A stretch of 64,000 nucleotides of DNA from Nitrospira sp. BO4 (GTDB lineage: Bacteria > Nitrospirota > Nitrospiria > Nitrospirales > Nitrospiraceae). Position 1 is the first letter of the stretch. Each line of letters opens with the position of its first letter. Positions 43,793 to 53,089 of the stretch are shown piece after piece. Under the pieces are notes generated by a model. It ran no database searches. It was given only the letters and a program-made list of their open reading frames with translations, and was not told the origin of the DNA. Both the position numbers and the translations under genes were made by a program. The DNA is taken from contig JAMPUU010000017.1 in NCBI GenBank assembly GCA_030144965.1, positions 248,001 to 312,000 of the forward strand, given 5' to 3'.

Positions 43793-45931
43793 TTAACGAT
43801 ACTCGTAGCGATAGAGCCCGTACTCCGGCGTGACTTCCGATTTCACGTTGGTCAGGACCACTCCAAGAACATTCGCCTGTGCATGGTCGAGCAAGAACTT
43901 TGCGCGTTTAAGCGCATTGCGCCCGATCCGACCGACCTGGTACACGAGAATGGCTCCATCCACGCGGGAGCTAAAGGCGACCGCATCCGTGACCGGCAGA
44001 ATCGGCGGAGTATCGATCAACACGATGTCGTACTCTTCTTGCATTTCGGATGTCAGCGTTTTGATCTTATTGATGTTCAAGAACTCGTTCGGATTTCGGG
44101 ATTCTGACCCGCTGGTGAGCACATGGAGATTGTCCAGCCCCGGGGTATTCATCAACCGATCAACACCGACCGTCCCAAGCATCAGATCCGTCGCCGAGCG
44201 AACATAGGATCGCCATGAGGTCGTCCCCAGCAAGGCATCGACCAGTCCTGGCTCGCGCTCTAAACCCAATCGTTGATGCACGATCGGCTTGCGGAGGTCG
44301 GCATCGACCAACAGCACCTTCATCCCCTCTTGCGCCATGGTGATTGCCAGATTGATGACGCAGGTACTCTTGCCTTCACCCAGAGCGGCACTCGTGAAAA
44401 TGATCGATTTGACCCTCCGATCCATGCTGGCGAACTGGATATTCGTTCGAAGCGACCGAAGGCTTTCTGACAAGACAGACTTGGGATCGAGCAGGCACAC
44501 CAGCTTCGACAAACTGTCGGCTACGGAAGGAGGTGTATCCGGAGGCAACACTTCCACGGCCATGTCTTTGAGGACGTTTTGATCGAACTGTGGAATGATT
44601 CCCAGGACGGGCACTTTGAGAAACTCTTCGACTCCTTCGATCGTACCGATCGAGGTGTCGAACGATTCACGGCCAAACGCAAGCACAATGCCGAGGAAGC
44701 ATCCCATCAACGCCCCGATCATCAGATTCAATGTGACGTTTGATGCATTGATGGGACTCCTGGGAGTCATGGCTGGGGCGATCATCGTCACTTCCTCGAT
44801 CCGCTCCGCTCCCTTGATCAACAACTCCTGATGTTTTCCTTTCAGCGTTGCGAGGAGATCCGTATTCACTTTCACCTCGCGCTCCAATCGGCTCATTTGA
44901 ATCGCGGCGCGAGGGTATCCGAGGTAGCGCTTCCGATAGTGATCCCGTTGTTCTTGCAGTGCCTCTTCGCGATTCATCAGCGTGGCAACTTTGGACTTTA
45001 ACTCTCGGATCATTTCAGATTTGACATTGTCGATCTTCTTTTGCTGTTCCGTCACTTGAGGGTGATCAGGCGTGTAATTGATGAGTAAGGTGTCTCTCTC
45101 CTGGATCAAATCCAGCAACCGTTGGTTCAGGATCGTGAGAAGAGCATTTTGTTCCTCGGTAAAGATCCGGCCCGTCTGATTCCCGATGATCGCATCCGAT
45201 CGTTTCAGCACGGCGATCTGGCGTTCGCCTTCAGCGCGCTTGCGCAAGACTTCGTTGTACTGTTCTTCCAGTTTGGTAAAGGTATCCAGCGCGGCTCTCG
45301 CTTCGTCCGACAGAAATACCCGGCCTTCATTTTCCTTAAAGCCGCGCAACGCTTCCTCGGAATCATTGAGACTCTTTTCCAAGTATCCCAACTGTTCTTC
45401 CACGAACCGTCGCGATTCGTTGACGAGGCGATTCCGCGCAGCGATATTTTCAACCCGATAGGCAGATGCCGTGGAATTGGCCATCCGTTCCGCTTGCTCG
45501 GGCGCGGCGGATGTGGCTGAAATACGAATGATGTTGGTATCTCCCTCTCGCTGCGCCGTAATCTCTTGGCCCAAGTTGTAGATGATGTTCAGGTAGGCAG
45601 CTGATCGTTTCTCCTCCTCGGATGCATCTCGGGCGACGCGCTCGAGATCCATGGCCACCCGTTCCATGACCGGAAAGCTCCGAATAAACTCGATCTGTGT
45701 GCCAAGATCGTTGACATTGGAGTATGAGAGGGACTCCAGGAGTTGTTGAGCCATCGTCGTACTACGTTCGAACTTCACACGCGCGGAGGCTTCGTAAATC
45801 GGGTTGGGTTTGAGGAACTCGGAAAACAGGAATGTAAAGATGACCACCATGACGGCGGAAAGCAGGATCAGGTACTTGCGCTTCTTGAGAATGAGCCAGT
45901 AATCGATGACGTTCAGTTCGTACTGTGCCAT
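43793..45931 (-). CDS. Wzz-type chain-length regulator fused to BY-family tyrosine autokinase
   Basis: 712 residues from ATG 45931 (AGGA 6 bp upstream; an upstream TTG is less likely). A Wzz domain with membrane helices at about 20-40 and 400-420 flanks a long periplasmic coiled-coil region. The cytoplasmic kinase has Walker A SAALGEGKST, the A' motif LLVDADLRKP, Walker B IVLIDTPP, and a short C-terminal tyrosine cluster EYGLYRYEYR with four Tyr. It also has SLRTNIQF, the oligomerisation and activator element. It controls polymer length and assembly through cyclic autophosphorylation. A cognate cytoplasmic phosphatase is not seen in the window. Confidence 0.92.
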   Translation of the reverse strand: MAQYELNVIDYWLILKKRKYLILLSAVMVVIFTFLFSEFLKPNPIYEASARVKFERSTTMAQQLLESLSYSNVNDLGTQIEFIRSFPVMERVAMDLERVARDASEEEKRSAAYLNIIYNLGQEITAQREGDTNIIRISATSAAPEQAERMANSTASAYRVENIAARNRLVNESRRFVEEQLGYLEKSLNDSEEALRGFKENEGRVFLSDEARAALDTFTKLEEQYNEVLRKRAEGERQIAVLKRSDAIIGNQTGRIFTEEQNALLTILNQRLLDLIQERDTLLINYTPDHPQVTEQQKKIDNVKSEMIRELKSKVATLMNREEALQEQRDHYRKRYLGYPRAAIQMSRLEREVKVNTDLLATLKGKHQELLIKGAERIEEVTMIAPAMTPRSPINASNVTLNLMIGALMGCFLGIVLAFGRESFDTSIGTIEGVEEFLKVPVLGIIPQFDQNVLKDMAVEVLPPDTPPSVADSLSKLVCLLDPKSVLSESLRSLRTNIQFASMDRRVKSIIFTSAALGEGKSTCVINLAITMAQEGMKVLLVDADLRKPIVHQRLGLEREPGLVDALLGTTSWRSYVRSATDLMLGTVGVDRLMNTPGLDNLHVLTSGSESRNPNEFLNINKIKTLTSEMQEEYDIVLIDTPPILPVTDAVAFSSRVDGAILVYQVGRIGRNALKRAKFLLDHAQANVLGVVLTNVKSEVTPEYGLYRYEYR

Positions 45932-45958
45932 GAGCAATCCTGGTTTTAAACCATCGGT

Positions 45959-46747
45959 CTAGGGCCTGGTCGTAAATGCCGGAATCAGATACGCCGGATA
46001 AATCGGCATGATTGCAACCTGAATAATCGGCATAATCTTCTTTGCCGCCTCGGTCGCATCCCCCAGGTGTTCGCGCGGGACAAAGACGACATCGTTCTCT
46101 TCAAGCGAGATATTTCGTGAGAGGTCTCCATATGTAAACAGGCGCGCCACATCGGCGGTCAGAATACGCGGTTTTGTGAAATCCCCTCCCCGCACCACTC
46201 GAATCTCTTCCAAAAGCGCGGTCTCCTGAAAGTTGTCGGCAGCGGCCAACGCCTGCAAGACCGTCATGTTGCGCGCCATGGGAACGACCCCTGGTTTTCT
46301 GACATCTCCGAACACGAACACCCGCTTGACCTTGAGCAGTTTTTTCTTGAGCGCGATCTGAACGCGCGGGTCCCGCATGAAAGGCTTGGCCGCTTCCTGA
46401 ACACGCTGCTCGGCCTCAGCCACGGTGAGGCCGCCGACGGCCACTTCCATGAACCCTACGGATACGGACCCGTTTTCTCGTATCAAACTGCTGAACTTTT
46501 CTTCTCCCGCACCTCTCCGGATAACGACTTCCAACGTATCTCCTGTTTCGATCGGCGTCTCCGCGGTTGGAACCGTTTCATCGGCATACACATCACCTTT
46601 CGGCAACGGAGGAAGCGAATAGGGAATAGTGCCTACCGCCGAAGGAGGCAATGTGGATTGCCCAGGGTTTCGACAGCCTGTTAGAAGCAGCACGACCCCC
46701 ATCGCCACGACACCGATCGCGACCGGTTCTCTTCTGAGCCACCGCAT
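45959..46747 (-). CDS. Wza-type polysaccharide export lipoprotein
   Basis: 262 residues, AGGAG 6 bp before ATG 46747. Lipobox LLTGC with Cys25. The Poly_export (PES) domain starts ETPIETGDTLEVVIRRG and is followed by SLBB-type strands (VKRVFVFGDVRKPGVVPM, a second near DVVFVP). It forms the outer-membrane export channel with Wzz. It ends with a short hydrophobic stretch (QVAIMPIYPAYLIPAF), consistent with the C-terminal helix that lines the pore in Wza proteins. Directly upstream of the Wzz-kinase gene. Confidence 0.88.
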   Translation of the reverse strand: MRWLRREPVAIGVVAMGVVLLLTGCRNPGQSTLPPSAVGTIPYSLPPLPKGDVYADETVPTAETPIETGDTLEVVIRRGAGEEKFSSLIRENGSVSVGFMEVAVGGLTVAEAEQRVQEAAKPFMRDPRVQIALKKKLLKVKRVFVFGDVRKPGVVPMARNMTVLQALAAADNFQETALLEEIRVVRGGDFTKPRILTADVARLFTYGDLSRNISLEENDVVFVPREHLGDATEAAKKIMPIIQVAIMPIYPAYLIPAFTTRP

Positions 46748-46757
46748 ACAGTCTCTC

Positions 46758-47711
46758 CTACGATGCCGCCATGGGTTGCAGGACCTCCGCGATATGCGAC
46801 GACATACCTTGGGACAAATCCAATTCGGTCATTGCTCCGAACTTGGAGAGCGCGACCACTGGACGCAGCGGATACCGCGGATTGACCCTGCTCACGGTTC
46901 CGATCTCTCCTGTACTGAGACGTATCCTTGTTCCAACCGGATAGAGAGTGATCTGATCCCCCACCGCCTTTAAAACACGGAGCGAAAATGTCGTCTTGGC
47001 GTGGAGCAGCAGGTCTCGGATTGCCTGGTGAGGTGTGAGGCTTTTTCGATAGGGCCTCGCCGTTGCCATAGCATCCAGTGCATCGACAATGCCGATAATC
47101 TGCGCCGGCTCCGTGATCTGGTTGCCCTTTAAACGGCATGGATATCCACTGCCGTCCCACCGTTCATGCTCCTGCGCGCTTATCGTTGAAACCCATTCAA
47201 ACACGCTGCCATGCCCGGCCAGAATCCGCCGACCTCGTTCAGGGTGAGTACGAAGAAGATCTCGCTCGTCGTCTGAGAGGGATTCACTCTTCTCGACGAG
47301 TGATGCGGGCAGGGTCCACATACCGATGTCGTGCAGCAGCCCCGCCAACGCCAATCGCTCCAAGTCTTCCTCGGAGTACTGCAACCCCATCCCCACCTTG
47401 GCCCCCAACACGGCGACATGCAGTGCATTGTCTACGAGATAATCCTCGGTATGACCGTCCAAGACCCATCCGATGAGCTCGTCGCTGCGCCGGAGTAGTT
47501 GCACCAAACGACTGGCCAGATCAGTGCATCCTTTGAGTGGCGGCGCTTTGTTCGAACGAACCGCCTCTCTGACCCGCTGTAGCTCCTGCCTCGCCGAAAT
47601 ATACCAACAGCGATCGGCATCGAGGGATAAAGCCGCGGCCTGAGGCCGAGGAGGCTCGCCCCTTTTTGGATCAGAAGTCTGCTCCCGGATCAGATCAGAC
47701 AGCCGTGCCAC
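46758..47711 (-). CDS. HD-GYP-domain protein, probably c-di-GMP-related, with altered active site
   Basis: 317 residues from GTG 47711 (AGGAGG 10 bp upstream). The N-terminal about 90 residues have no recognised domain. The HD-GYP core spans about 90-260: LAGLLHDIG with H127-D128, RTHPERGRRIL with H156, then EHERWDGSGYP at 181-191 and D210. Family consensus is HDIGK and HHE; here they read HDIGM and EHE, so one metal-ligand histidine and the conserved lysine differ. The C-terminal about 50 residues are a beta-rich region (TIRLSTGEIGTVSRVNPRYPLRPVV) often seen after HD-GYP. No membrane segment. First enzyme of the EPS operon. Confidence 0.84.
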   Translation of the reverse strand: MARLSDLIREQTSDPKRGEPPRPQAAALSLDADRCWYISARQELQRVREAVRSNKAPPLKGCTDLASRLVQLLRRSDELIGWVLDGHTEDYLVDNALHVAVLGAKVGMGLQYSEEDLERLALAGLLHDIGMWTLPASLVEKSESLSDDERDLLRTHPERGRRILAGHGSVFEWVSTISAQEHERWDGSGYPCRLKGNQITEPAQIIGIVDALDAMATARPYRKSLTPHQAIRDLLLHAKTTFSLRVLKAVGDQITLYPVGTRIRLSTGEIGTVSRVNPRYPLRPVVALSKFGAMTELDLSQGMSSHIAEVLQPMAAS

Positions 47712-47750
47712 CCTTGCGCTTCCTCCTGTGGGTTGCGACTCTCAACAACC

Positions 47751-47927
47751 TCATTTGTGCACGACCTTTCTCGTAGTGGAGTCCGGCCGTGGATCGAGCT
47801 TGTTAAGCTCCCGTTCCAATGTGGCACGAATGAACCCACTCGTCGTGTATCCCTGCTGCTTCAGGGCGTCGAGCTTCTCCTTGAGCTCGACCGGAAGTTG
47901 AATAACGATGCGAACGAGCCTAGGCAT
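47751..47927 (-). CDS. Ribbon-helix-helix (CopG/MetJ-type) DNA-binding regulator
   Basis: 58 residues from ATG 47927, with GGGAG 8 bp upstream; the longer frame lacks an SD. The sequence RLVRIVIQLPVELKEKLDALKQQGYTTSGFIRATLERELNKL is a complete ribbon-helix-helix fold: beta strand, two helices, with Thr/Ser N-cap at TTSGF. The C-terminal tail is basic. It likely acts as a dimer on short palindromes. It is 39 bp before the HD-GYP gene and heads the polysaccharide operon. Two dyads upstream are listed separately as possible operators. Confidence 0.82.
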   Translation of the reverse strand: MPRLVRIVIQLPVELKEKLDALKQQGYTTSGFIRATLERELNKLDPRPDSTTRKVVHK

Positions 47928-47979
47928 GATTGTGACTCCCTTTAGACAGAGTGCTGGTCTGGCAAGGGGCTTCTGCACG

Positions 47980-47997
47980 TGCTATGCCTTGCTAGCA
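47980..47997. promoter_or_regulatory. Dyad TGCTA-N8-TAGCA, candidate operator
   Basis: Perfect 5-bp inverted arms with an 8-bp centre, 53 bp before the ribbon-helix-helix start. It has the same geometry as a second dyad centred 50 bp away. Candidate binding site for the adjacent regulator. Confidence 0.5.
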
Positions 47998-48029
47998 TTT
48001 CGTTAAAAGTGAGAAAATACTGATACTTC

Positions 48030-48047
48030 TGCTGTGGTCTCTCAGCA
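48030..48047. promoter_or_regulatory. Dyad TGCTG-N8-CAGCA, candidate operator
   Basis: Second inverted repeat with identical arm length and 8-bp centre, and like the first it is followed by TTTC. About 103 bp upstream of the regulator's ATG and 19 bp away from the terminator that closes the comEC operon. Confidence 0.5.
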
Positions 48048-48065
48048 TTTCTGCAAAAAAGCGCC

Positions 48066-48108
48066 AAAAACTGTCACTCCTTACCGATCTTGTACAGTCA
48101 GGTGACAG
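48066..48108 (-). terminator. Intrinsic terminator after comEC
   Basis: On the minus strand, arms CTGTCAC (48102-48108) and GTGACAG (48071-48077) are perfectly complementary, with extra pairing inside the 24-base loop, and are followed by five T (plus-strand A-run 48066-48070). It lies about 50 bp past the comEC stop and separates that operon from the polysaccharide operon. Confidence 0.6.
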
Positions 48109-48156
48109 CGCAGCGGATTCCGTGAGAAAGCGGTCGGCCCGATAAGTGTCGGCCGA

Positions 48157-50682
48157 TCAGGACAATTGGAGGAAGAGCCGGCGCCAATTCTGGTATTCAC
48201 AGCGCCAGAGACAGTTGGGAAGATCGACCGGTTGCACGAGAAGATCTCTCATGCGGGTCACGGTCAATTCGGGACTCGTCAAACGTCCTGTCACCCAGAT
48301 CGCTCCATCACGATCCGTACGATAGACAGTCACATGCTCATCTTCATAGGCTTGGAGCACTGATTCAACCGGGTGTCCATAAGGGTTGGTTGCGCCAACC
48401 GAGACGACTGCATACTGTGGGTGGAGTTGCCGGAGCCAGTCCCGATCCAGTGAGCTGCGCGCTCCGTGATGCGGCACTTTCAGTATGGTGACCGGCCTTC
48501 GTCCCTCTTCTGTCAATCGACTCACCGCGCCGGTCTCGATGTCGGCGGCAAAGAGAATGGAATGAACTCCGCACTGTAATCGCGAAACAATGGATCCATT
48601 ATTCAATGATGATCCACTGTGGAAGCGGGCCATCTCAGATATACTGGTCGACTCAGGCGGATTAAGAATGCTCAACTGACAGGGGCCGGACGGTAACAAG
48701 TCTTTCCCGCGCACGGCGGTTTGTTCATCGATGTGCCGATGGCGCAGGGCTGCGTTGAGGTGTTCGACGAATCGCTCAGACCGCTCCGTTCCCACTCCCC
48801 AATACTGACCGACTGACATGTGTCGGAGCACCCAAATCAACCCGCCGACGTGATCCAGTTGCAAATGTGTGCCGACGACATGATCAATATGATGGATTCC
48901 CCTATTCCAGAGAAATGGCGCCACCACCCCACGCCCCATATCAAACCGCTCATATCGAGATCCACCATCGATAAGCACCGTCCGACCATCCGGCAGTTCG
49001 ACAACGGCACTATCCCCTTGTCCGACATCGAGGAACGTGACGCGCCAGTGATCACCATCCCTCGGCAATCCTGGAACGACAAGCCACCAACTGATCAACA
49101 CCATCGCCATACCGGCGCTCGCAACCCGGACGCGCAGCGGCAGTGCATGAATACATGCCACGATCAGCCCTGAATAAAATAGCGCCATCATCGGTATTGA
49201 CGGCGCAGCCACATGCCATTCCCCTCCTGGAAGGCCTGCACACCATCGAAGCGCAAGAATCATCCACTCGAACAAGCGCTCCAAAGCTGAGCCGTAGATC
49301 AAGGAATCAGCGCCGGACATGATCGTCCACAGAGCGGCGAGTAGCCCCAGCGGAACTAGGACGATACCCGTAAACGGGATGGCAACGAGATTGGTGACAA
49401 CTCCCATCCATGGAACCTGATTGAAATAGAATGCGACGATGGGGAAAGTGGCCAACGTCACAGCCCCGCTCATTGACAAGGCCTTGAGCCCATGGTTCAC
49501 GAGGCGGGATCTCAGCCCTCCGTCAGCATGTTCCTCTTGCTGGTTCCATGATTGTGCAAACGAGATCATGTTGATCATCACGAGTACGGACAGAAACGAG
49601 AGCTGAAAGGAAATATCAAAGATCGCCCGAGGATCGTGTAAGACGATCGCCAAGAGAGCCGTCGCCATCATGTGACCGAGATGGCGTTCGTGCCCAAGCC
49701 AGACCGCAACCATGGCCAGCGTAATCATGACAAGCGAACGCATGGTCGCTAATTCAGCTCCCGCCAGCAACGCATACAGCGCGACAGCCGGCCATGTGAG
49801 AAGAATCGCGACCTTCGAAGGCGTGAGCCGTCGAGAAAGGGCCAACAAGAGGTTGGTGGGAAGCCGCAAGATGCCTTGTCTTATCACCCAAAACACGGCC
49901 ACGGCGACAAGCCCGAGGTGTGAGCCGGAGATCGAGAGCAGATGAACGGTTCCGGTGACCATGAACCACTCTTGGAGATCTTGCTCGAGGTATCCACGCT
50001 CCCCAATGATCATGCCGAGAAATACTCCCAGGGCTGGCTGGCTCAACGTGCGGATCGCGGCATCCCGTATACCCGCCCTCCAACGATCGATGTGATTCGA
50101 CCAACTCCATAGTCCACTATGGGGCTTCTCCAACAGCGTCACCGCCTGAGTACCGCTAATAGTGGCGACAAGATCGATGCCTTGCTGCTCTAAATATGCG
50201 GCATAATTGAATCCTCCGGGGTTCAACGATCCGTTCGGACGGTGAACGTGTCCGTGAAATAGGATACGGTCGCCATTGTGAAGCGTGACACCCGGATCAC
50301 GCCACACGAGTCGTATGCGCCTTGATTGTGAAGCCGCGTCTTCAGTTTGAACAAGAAGTGTCTGGCGCCCTAAACTATGCTGAACAGGTGCCACAACCCG
50401 AGCCGTGAACGTGGCTTGAGTAGTGTCATGCAGCGCCGGTAAAGAAGCGCGATCCTGTGGCGGTGGAGCTGTGACGGTCCAATAGACTACCCCGGAAAGA
50501 ACACTGACATACAAGAGCAGCGTGGACCGTGCGTCTAAATAGCCGGCTCGTTCGAGGGCACTGAATCCAATGGCGACGCCGACCAGCAAACCAATGAGAG
50601 AAAGCGGGAAAAAAGAGAGTTTCGATCCACACAGAAGACCGAGGAGAAACGCTGCCGTAAGGGAGGGGAGCATGCGCGTCAC
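48157..50682 (-). CDS. comEC: ComEC/Rec2-family DNA uptake channel
   Basis: 841 residues. An N-terminal region with two or three helices is followed by an OB-like domain (about 90-190), the Competence channel domain with several helices (SGSHLGLVAVAVFWVIRQG, the LTWPAVALYALLAGAELATMRSLVM segment), and a C-terminal metallo-beta-lactamase-like domain: TFLDVGQGDSAVVELPDG, VLIDGG, THLQLDHVGG, LFAADIETG and VPHHGARSS. In the metal motif the second position is Gln where many members have His or Asp. GTG 50682 or ATG 50673 is the start. It imports single-stranded DNA across the inner membrane. It is last gene of a six-gene run after glmM. Confidence 0.9.
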   Translation of the reverse strand: MTRMLPSLTAAFLLGLLCGSKLSFFPLSLIGLLVGVAIGFSALERAGYLDARSTLLLYVSVLSGVVYWTVTAPPPQDRASLPALHDTTQATFTARVVAPVQHSLGRQTLLVQTEDAASQSRRIRLVWRDPGVTLHNGDRILFHGHVHRPNGSLNPGGFNYAAYLEQQGIDLVATISGTQAVTLLEKPHSGLWSWSNHIDRWRAGIRDAAIRTLSQPALGVFLGMIIGERGYLEQDLQEWFMVTGTVHLLSISGSHLGLVAVAVFWVIRQGILRLPTNLLLALSRRLTPSKVAILLTWPAVALYALLAGAELATMRSLVMITLAMVAVWLGHERHLGHMMATALLAIVLHDPRAIFDISFQLSFLSVLVMINMISFAQSWNQQEEHADGGLRSRLVNHGLKALSMSGAVTLATFPIVAFYFNQVPWMGVVTNLVAIPFTGIVLVPLGLLAALWTIMSGADSLIYGSALERLFEWMILALRWCAGLPGGEWHVAAPSIPMMALFYSGLIVACIHALPLRVRVASAGMAMVLISWWLVVPGLPRDGDHWRVTFLDVGQGDSAVVELPDGRTVLIDGGSRYERFDMGRGVVAPFLWNRGIHHIDHVVGTHLQLDHVGGLIWVLRHMSVGQYWGVGTERSERFVEHLNAALRHRHIDEQTAVRGKDLLPSGPCQLSILNPPESTSISEMARFHSGSSLNNGSIVSRLQCGVHSILFAADIETGAVSRLTEEGRRPVTILKVPHHGARSSLDRDWLRQLHPQYAVVSVGATNPYGHPVESVLQAYEDEHVTVYRTDRDGAIWVTGRLTSPELTVTRMRDLLVQPVDLPNCLWRCEYQNWRRLFLQLS

Positions 50683-50702
50683 TTATGCGCGAGAAGGAAC
50701 AC

Positions 50703-52052
50703 TCAGCCGATATGTTCTCGTACGACCCTGGCCAGATCTTCAGCCACTTCTTTCACGACAGTAGACTGCTCGCCTTCCACCATGATCCGCAATAACGGTT
50801 CAGTCCCTGAGTATCGAATCACCACTCGACCGCTTCCGTTGAGGCGACGCTCATTCTCTTGTATCGCCCGATCGATATCGGGAATCGACTCCAAGACCGG
50901 CTTTCGCTTGACTTGAATATTGACTAATACCTGTGGCACAGCGGTCATCGCCTTCGCCAACTCGGATAAGGGTTTTTTGGTTCGTTTGATTAATGACAGC
51001 ATTTGCAGAGCTGAAATGAGGCCGTCTCCGGTCGTGTTATGGTCGAGAAATATAAAATGTCCCGATTGTTCGCCGCCGAAATTAAAGCCCTCCGCCAACA
51101 TGCGTTCGAGCAAGTACCGATCACCCACCGGTGTTCGAATCAGTTTGATACCTGCTTTGGCCATCGACAACTCAAGTCCGAAATTGCTCATGACGGTTCC
51201 AACCAAGGTTTGCTTGGCGAGCAGGCCATTGTGATGGAGATCGAGACCCAGCGCGGCCATGACATGGTCTCCATCGATGATCATCCCCTGTTCGCAGACA
51301 AAGACCGCTCGATCGGCGTCGCCATCCAAGGCGATCCCGATGTCCGCTTTGTGGCGTCGCACCGCCTCCTGAAGGATTTCGGGGTGAACGGCGCCGCAGC
51401 CTGAATTGATGTTCATGCCGTCAGGTTTGTTGGCGATGACCTCAACTGTCGCTCCCAATTCCTTGAGAACGGTCGGCGCCACTTTGTATGCTGCCCCATT
51501 GGCGCAGTCTACGACGAGCTTGATCCCTTGGAAATCCAGGTCCTTGGGCAACGACCGCTTGGCAAATTCGATGTAGCGTCCTTCCGCATCGTCGATACGG
51601 TAGGCTTTGCCGATAAGATCCGCTGTCGGTCTGAGATGCCGAATCTCATCCGACACGATCAGCTCTTCAATACGGGCTTCCACGTCGTCCGGCAGCTTGA
51701 AGCCATCGCTTGAAAAGAATTTAATTCCGTTGTCTTGGTAAGGATTGTGCGACGCCGAGATGACGACCCCTGCATCTGCGCGGAGACTCCGAGTCAAGAA
51801 GGCAATGGCCGGCGTCGGCATCGGTCCGACTAACAACACATCGACGCCCATTGAACAGATTCCCGCCAATAAGGCAGACTCCAGCATATAGCCTGAAATC
51901 CGGGTATCTTTACCGATCACGATCTGATGGCGCCCTGCCCGTCGCATGAAGATATGCGCGGCTGCTCGCCCTAACTGCATCGCCATCTCGCTGGTCATGG
52001 GGTCGAGATTCGCGACGCCTCGGACACCGTCCGTGCCGAATAACTTACGCAT
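50703..52052 (-). CDS. glmM: Phosphoglucosamine mutase
   Basis: 449 residues from ATG 52052 ([12 protein letters not shown], the family N-terminus; GGAG 4 bp upstream). Phosphoserine S101 in [11 protein letters not shown], Mg-binding ALDGDADR, sugar loop GGEQSGHF, and the C-terminal phosphate-binding [15 protein letters not shown] are all intact. It converts glucosamine-6-P to glucosamine-1-P for UDP-GlcNAc, needed for peptidoglycan, LPS and the EPS. The preceding folP stop overlaps by about 8-11 bp. Confidence 0.95.
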   Translation of the reverse strand: MRKLFGTDGVRGVANLDPMTSEMAMQLGRAAAHIFMRRAGRHQIVIGKDTRISGYMLESALLAGICSMGVDVLLVGPMPTPAIAFLTRSLRADAGVVISASHNPYQDNGIKFFSSDGFKLPDDVEARIEELIVSDEIRHLRPTADLIGKAYRIDDAEGRYIEFAKRSLPKDLDFQGIKLVVDCANGAAYKVAPTVLKELGATVEVIANKPDGMNINSGCGAVHPEILQEAVRRHKADIGIALDGDADRAVFVCEQGMIIDGDHVMAALGLDLHHNGLLAKQTLVGTVMSNFGLELSMAKAGIKLIRTPVGDRYLLERMLAEGFNFGGEQSGHFIFLDHNTTGDGLISALQMLSLIKRTKKPLSELAKAMTAVPQVLVNIQVKRKPVLESIPDIDRAIQENERRLNGSGRVVIRYSGTEPLLRIMVEGEQSTVVKEVAEDLARVVREHIG

Positions 52053-52956
52053 CATACTCCTGTCCGCAAGACGACCAACGAGGGCTCAACGCCGCGGCCA
52101 TCTTGACTACATCGATCATCATGGCAACATCATGAACCCGCACGATGTGCGCGCCTCGGTCGACAGCCAATGCAACAGCCGCTGCCGTTCCCCATTCACG
52201 TTGGTCAACAGGCCTGTCGACAATGTGCCCGATGAAACCTTTCCGCGATAGACCGACGAGCAAGGGACACTCCAGCATGGCCAAAGATGTCAGTCCTCTA
52301 AGAAGCTCAAGATTATGCAACAACAGCTTACCAAAACCGAATCCAGGATCAAGAATGATGTTGGTTCGAGGTATCCCAGCGAGAAGGGCGGTTTCTACAC
52401 GTTCCTCAAAAAACTCCAACACTTCGGCTCCGACATCCGAGTAATACGGCGCGAGTTGCATCGTTTGGGGAGTTCCTTGCATGTGCATCAGGACGACGGC
52501 CGCGCCTGATTTGGCGATCACGGAAGCCATTGCCGGATCTTGCCGCAGCGCACTCACATCATTAATAATCGATGCTCCAATATCCAGCGCAAGCCGAGCC
52601 ACTTGTGACTTCGTAGTATCGATCGAGATGGGGATTGTCACACGGTGGACTAATCCTTCAACCACCGGGAGAATGCGAGCCAGTTCATCTTCTTCACTGA
52701 CTGGACTTGAACCAGGCCTCGTCGACTCTCCTCCGATGTCGATGATGTCCGCACCTTGCTCGACGAGTTCCAATGCATGCGCGATCGCCCGTTCGGGCAC
52801 CACATATCGTCCTCCGTCATAGAAAGAATCAGCCGTGACGTTGACGACGCCCATGATGAGCGGACGCGTCGTCCACCAAATCCTGCGTCCCTTGGCTGAA
52901 AACCAATTTCGGATGGGAATCTCCTGTGAGGTGACGTGTCTCAACTCTTGCACCAA
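52045..52956 (-). CDS. folP: Dihydropteroate synthase
   Basis: Folate enzyme joining p-aminobenzoate to the pterin pyrophosphate, TIM barrel. Signatures: [18 protein letters not shown] near the start, [59 protein letters not shown] and [10 protein letters not shown]. The frame opens at TTG 52956; the first about 30 residues vary in this family, so the exact start is unsure. It overlaps glmM, the common folP-glmM pairing. Confidence 0.93.
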   Translation of the reverse strand: MVQELRHVTSQEIPIRNWFSAKGRRIWWTTRPLIMGVVNVTADSFYDGGRYVVPERAIAHALELVEQGADIIDIGGESTRPGSSPVSEEDELARILPVVEGLVHRVTIPISIDTTKSQVARLALDIGASIINDVSALRQDPAMASVIAKSGAAVVLMHMQGTPQTMQLAPYYSDVGAEVLEFFEERVETALLAGIPRTNIILDPGFGFGKLLLHNLELLRGLTSLAMLECPLLVGLSRKGFIGHIVDRPVDQREWGTAAAVALAVDRGAHIVRVHDVAMMIDVVKMAAALSPRWSSCGQEYDA

Positions 52957-53047
52957 GGCATTCGATATCTCATACGCAGATCGCTACTGTAGAATTGCAC
53001 GCCACTGATCCACCAGTAGCATCCATGGGGTTCGGTAATATGGATAT

Positions 53048-53075
53048 GGCGGCTCCTATCTTTATAGGAGCCGCC
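53048..53075 (-). terminator. Strong hairpin after ftsH
   Basis: Perfect 12-bp arms (GGCGGCTCCTAT / ATAGGAGCCGCC) with a 4-base loop, 15 bp past the ftsH stop and 90 bp before folP. No T-run follows on the minus strand, so it may stall polymerase, protect the ftsH mRNA 3' end, or separate expression of the two genes. Confidence 0.55.
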
Positions 53076-53089
53076 ACGACACTCTCATT

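Noticed and set aside
21689-47927. PEP-CTERM/exosortase system associated with the polysaccharide locus
   Set aside because: Such loci often carry an exosortase and PEP-CTERM proteins, but none of the proteins here shows an exosortase active site or a C-terminal PEP motif followed by a membrane helix and arginines.
47955-47985. TGGCA...TTCTGC as a sigma-54 (-24/-12) promoter
   Set aside because: The GG and GC elements are 12 bp apart instead of 10, and the -12 element is poor.
48780-48870. Loss of the metal site in the ComEC beta-lactamase-like domain (THLQLDH)
   Set aside because: ComEC members vary at this second position (His or Asp are both known to me), so Gln alone is weak evidence of inactivity.
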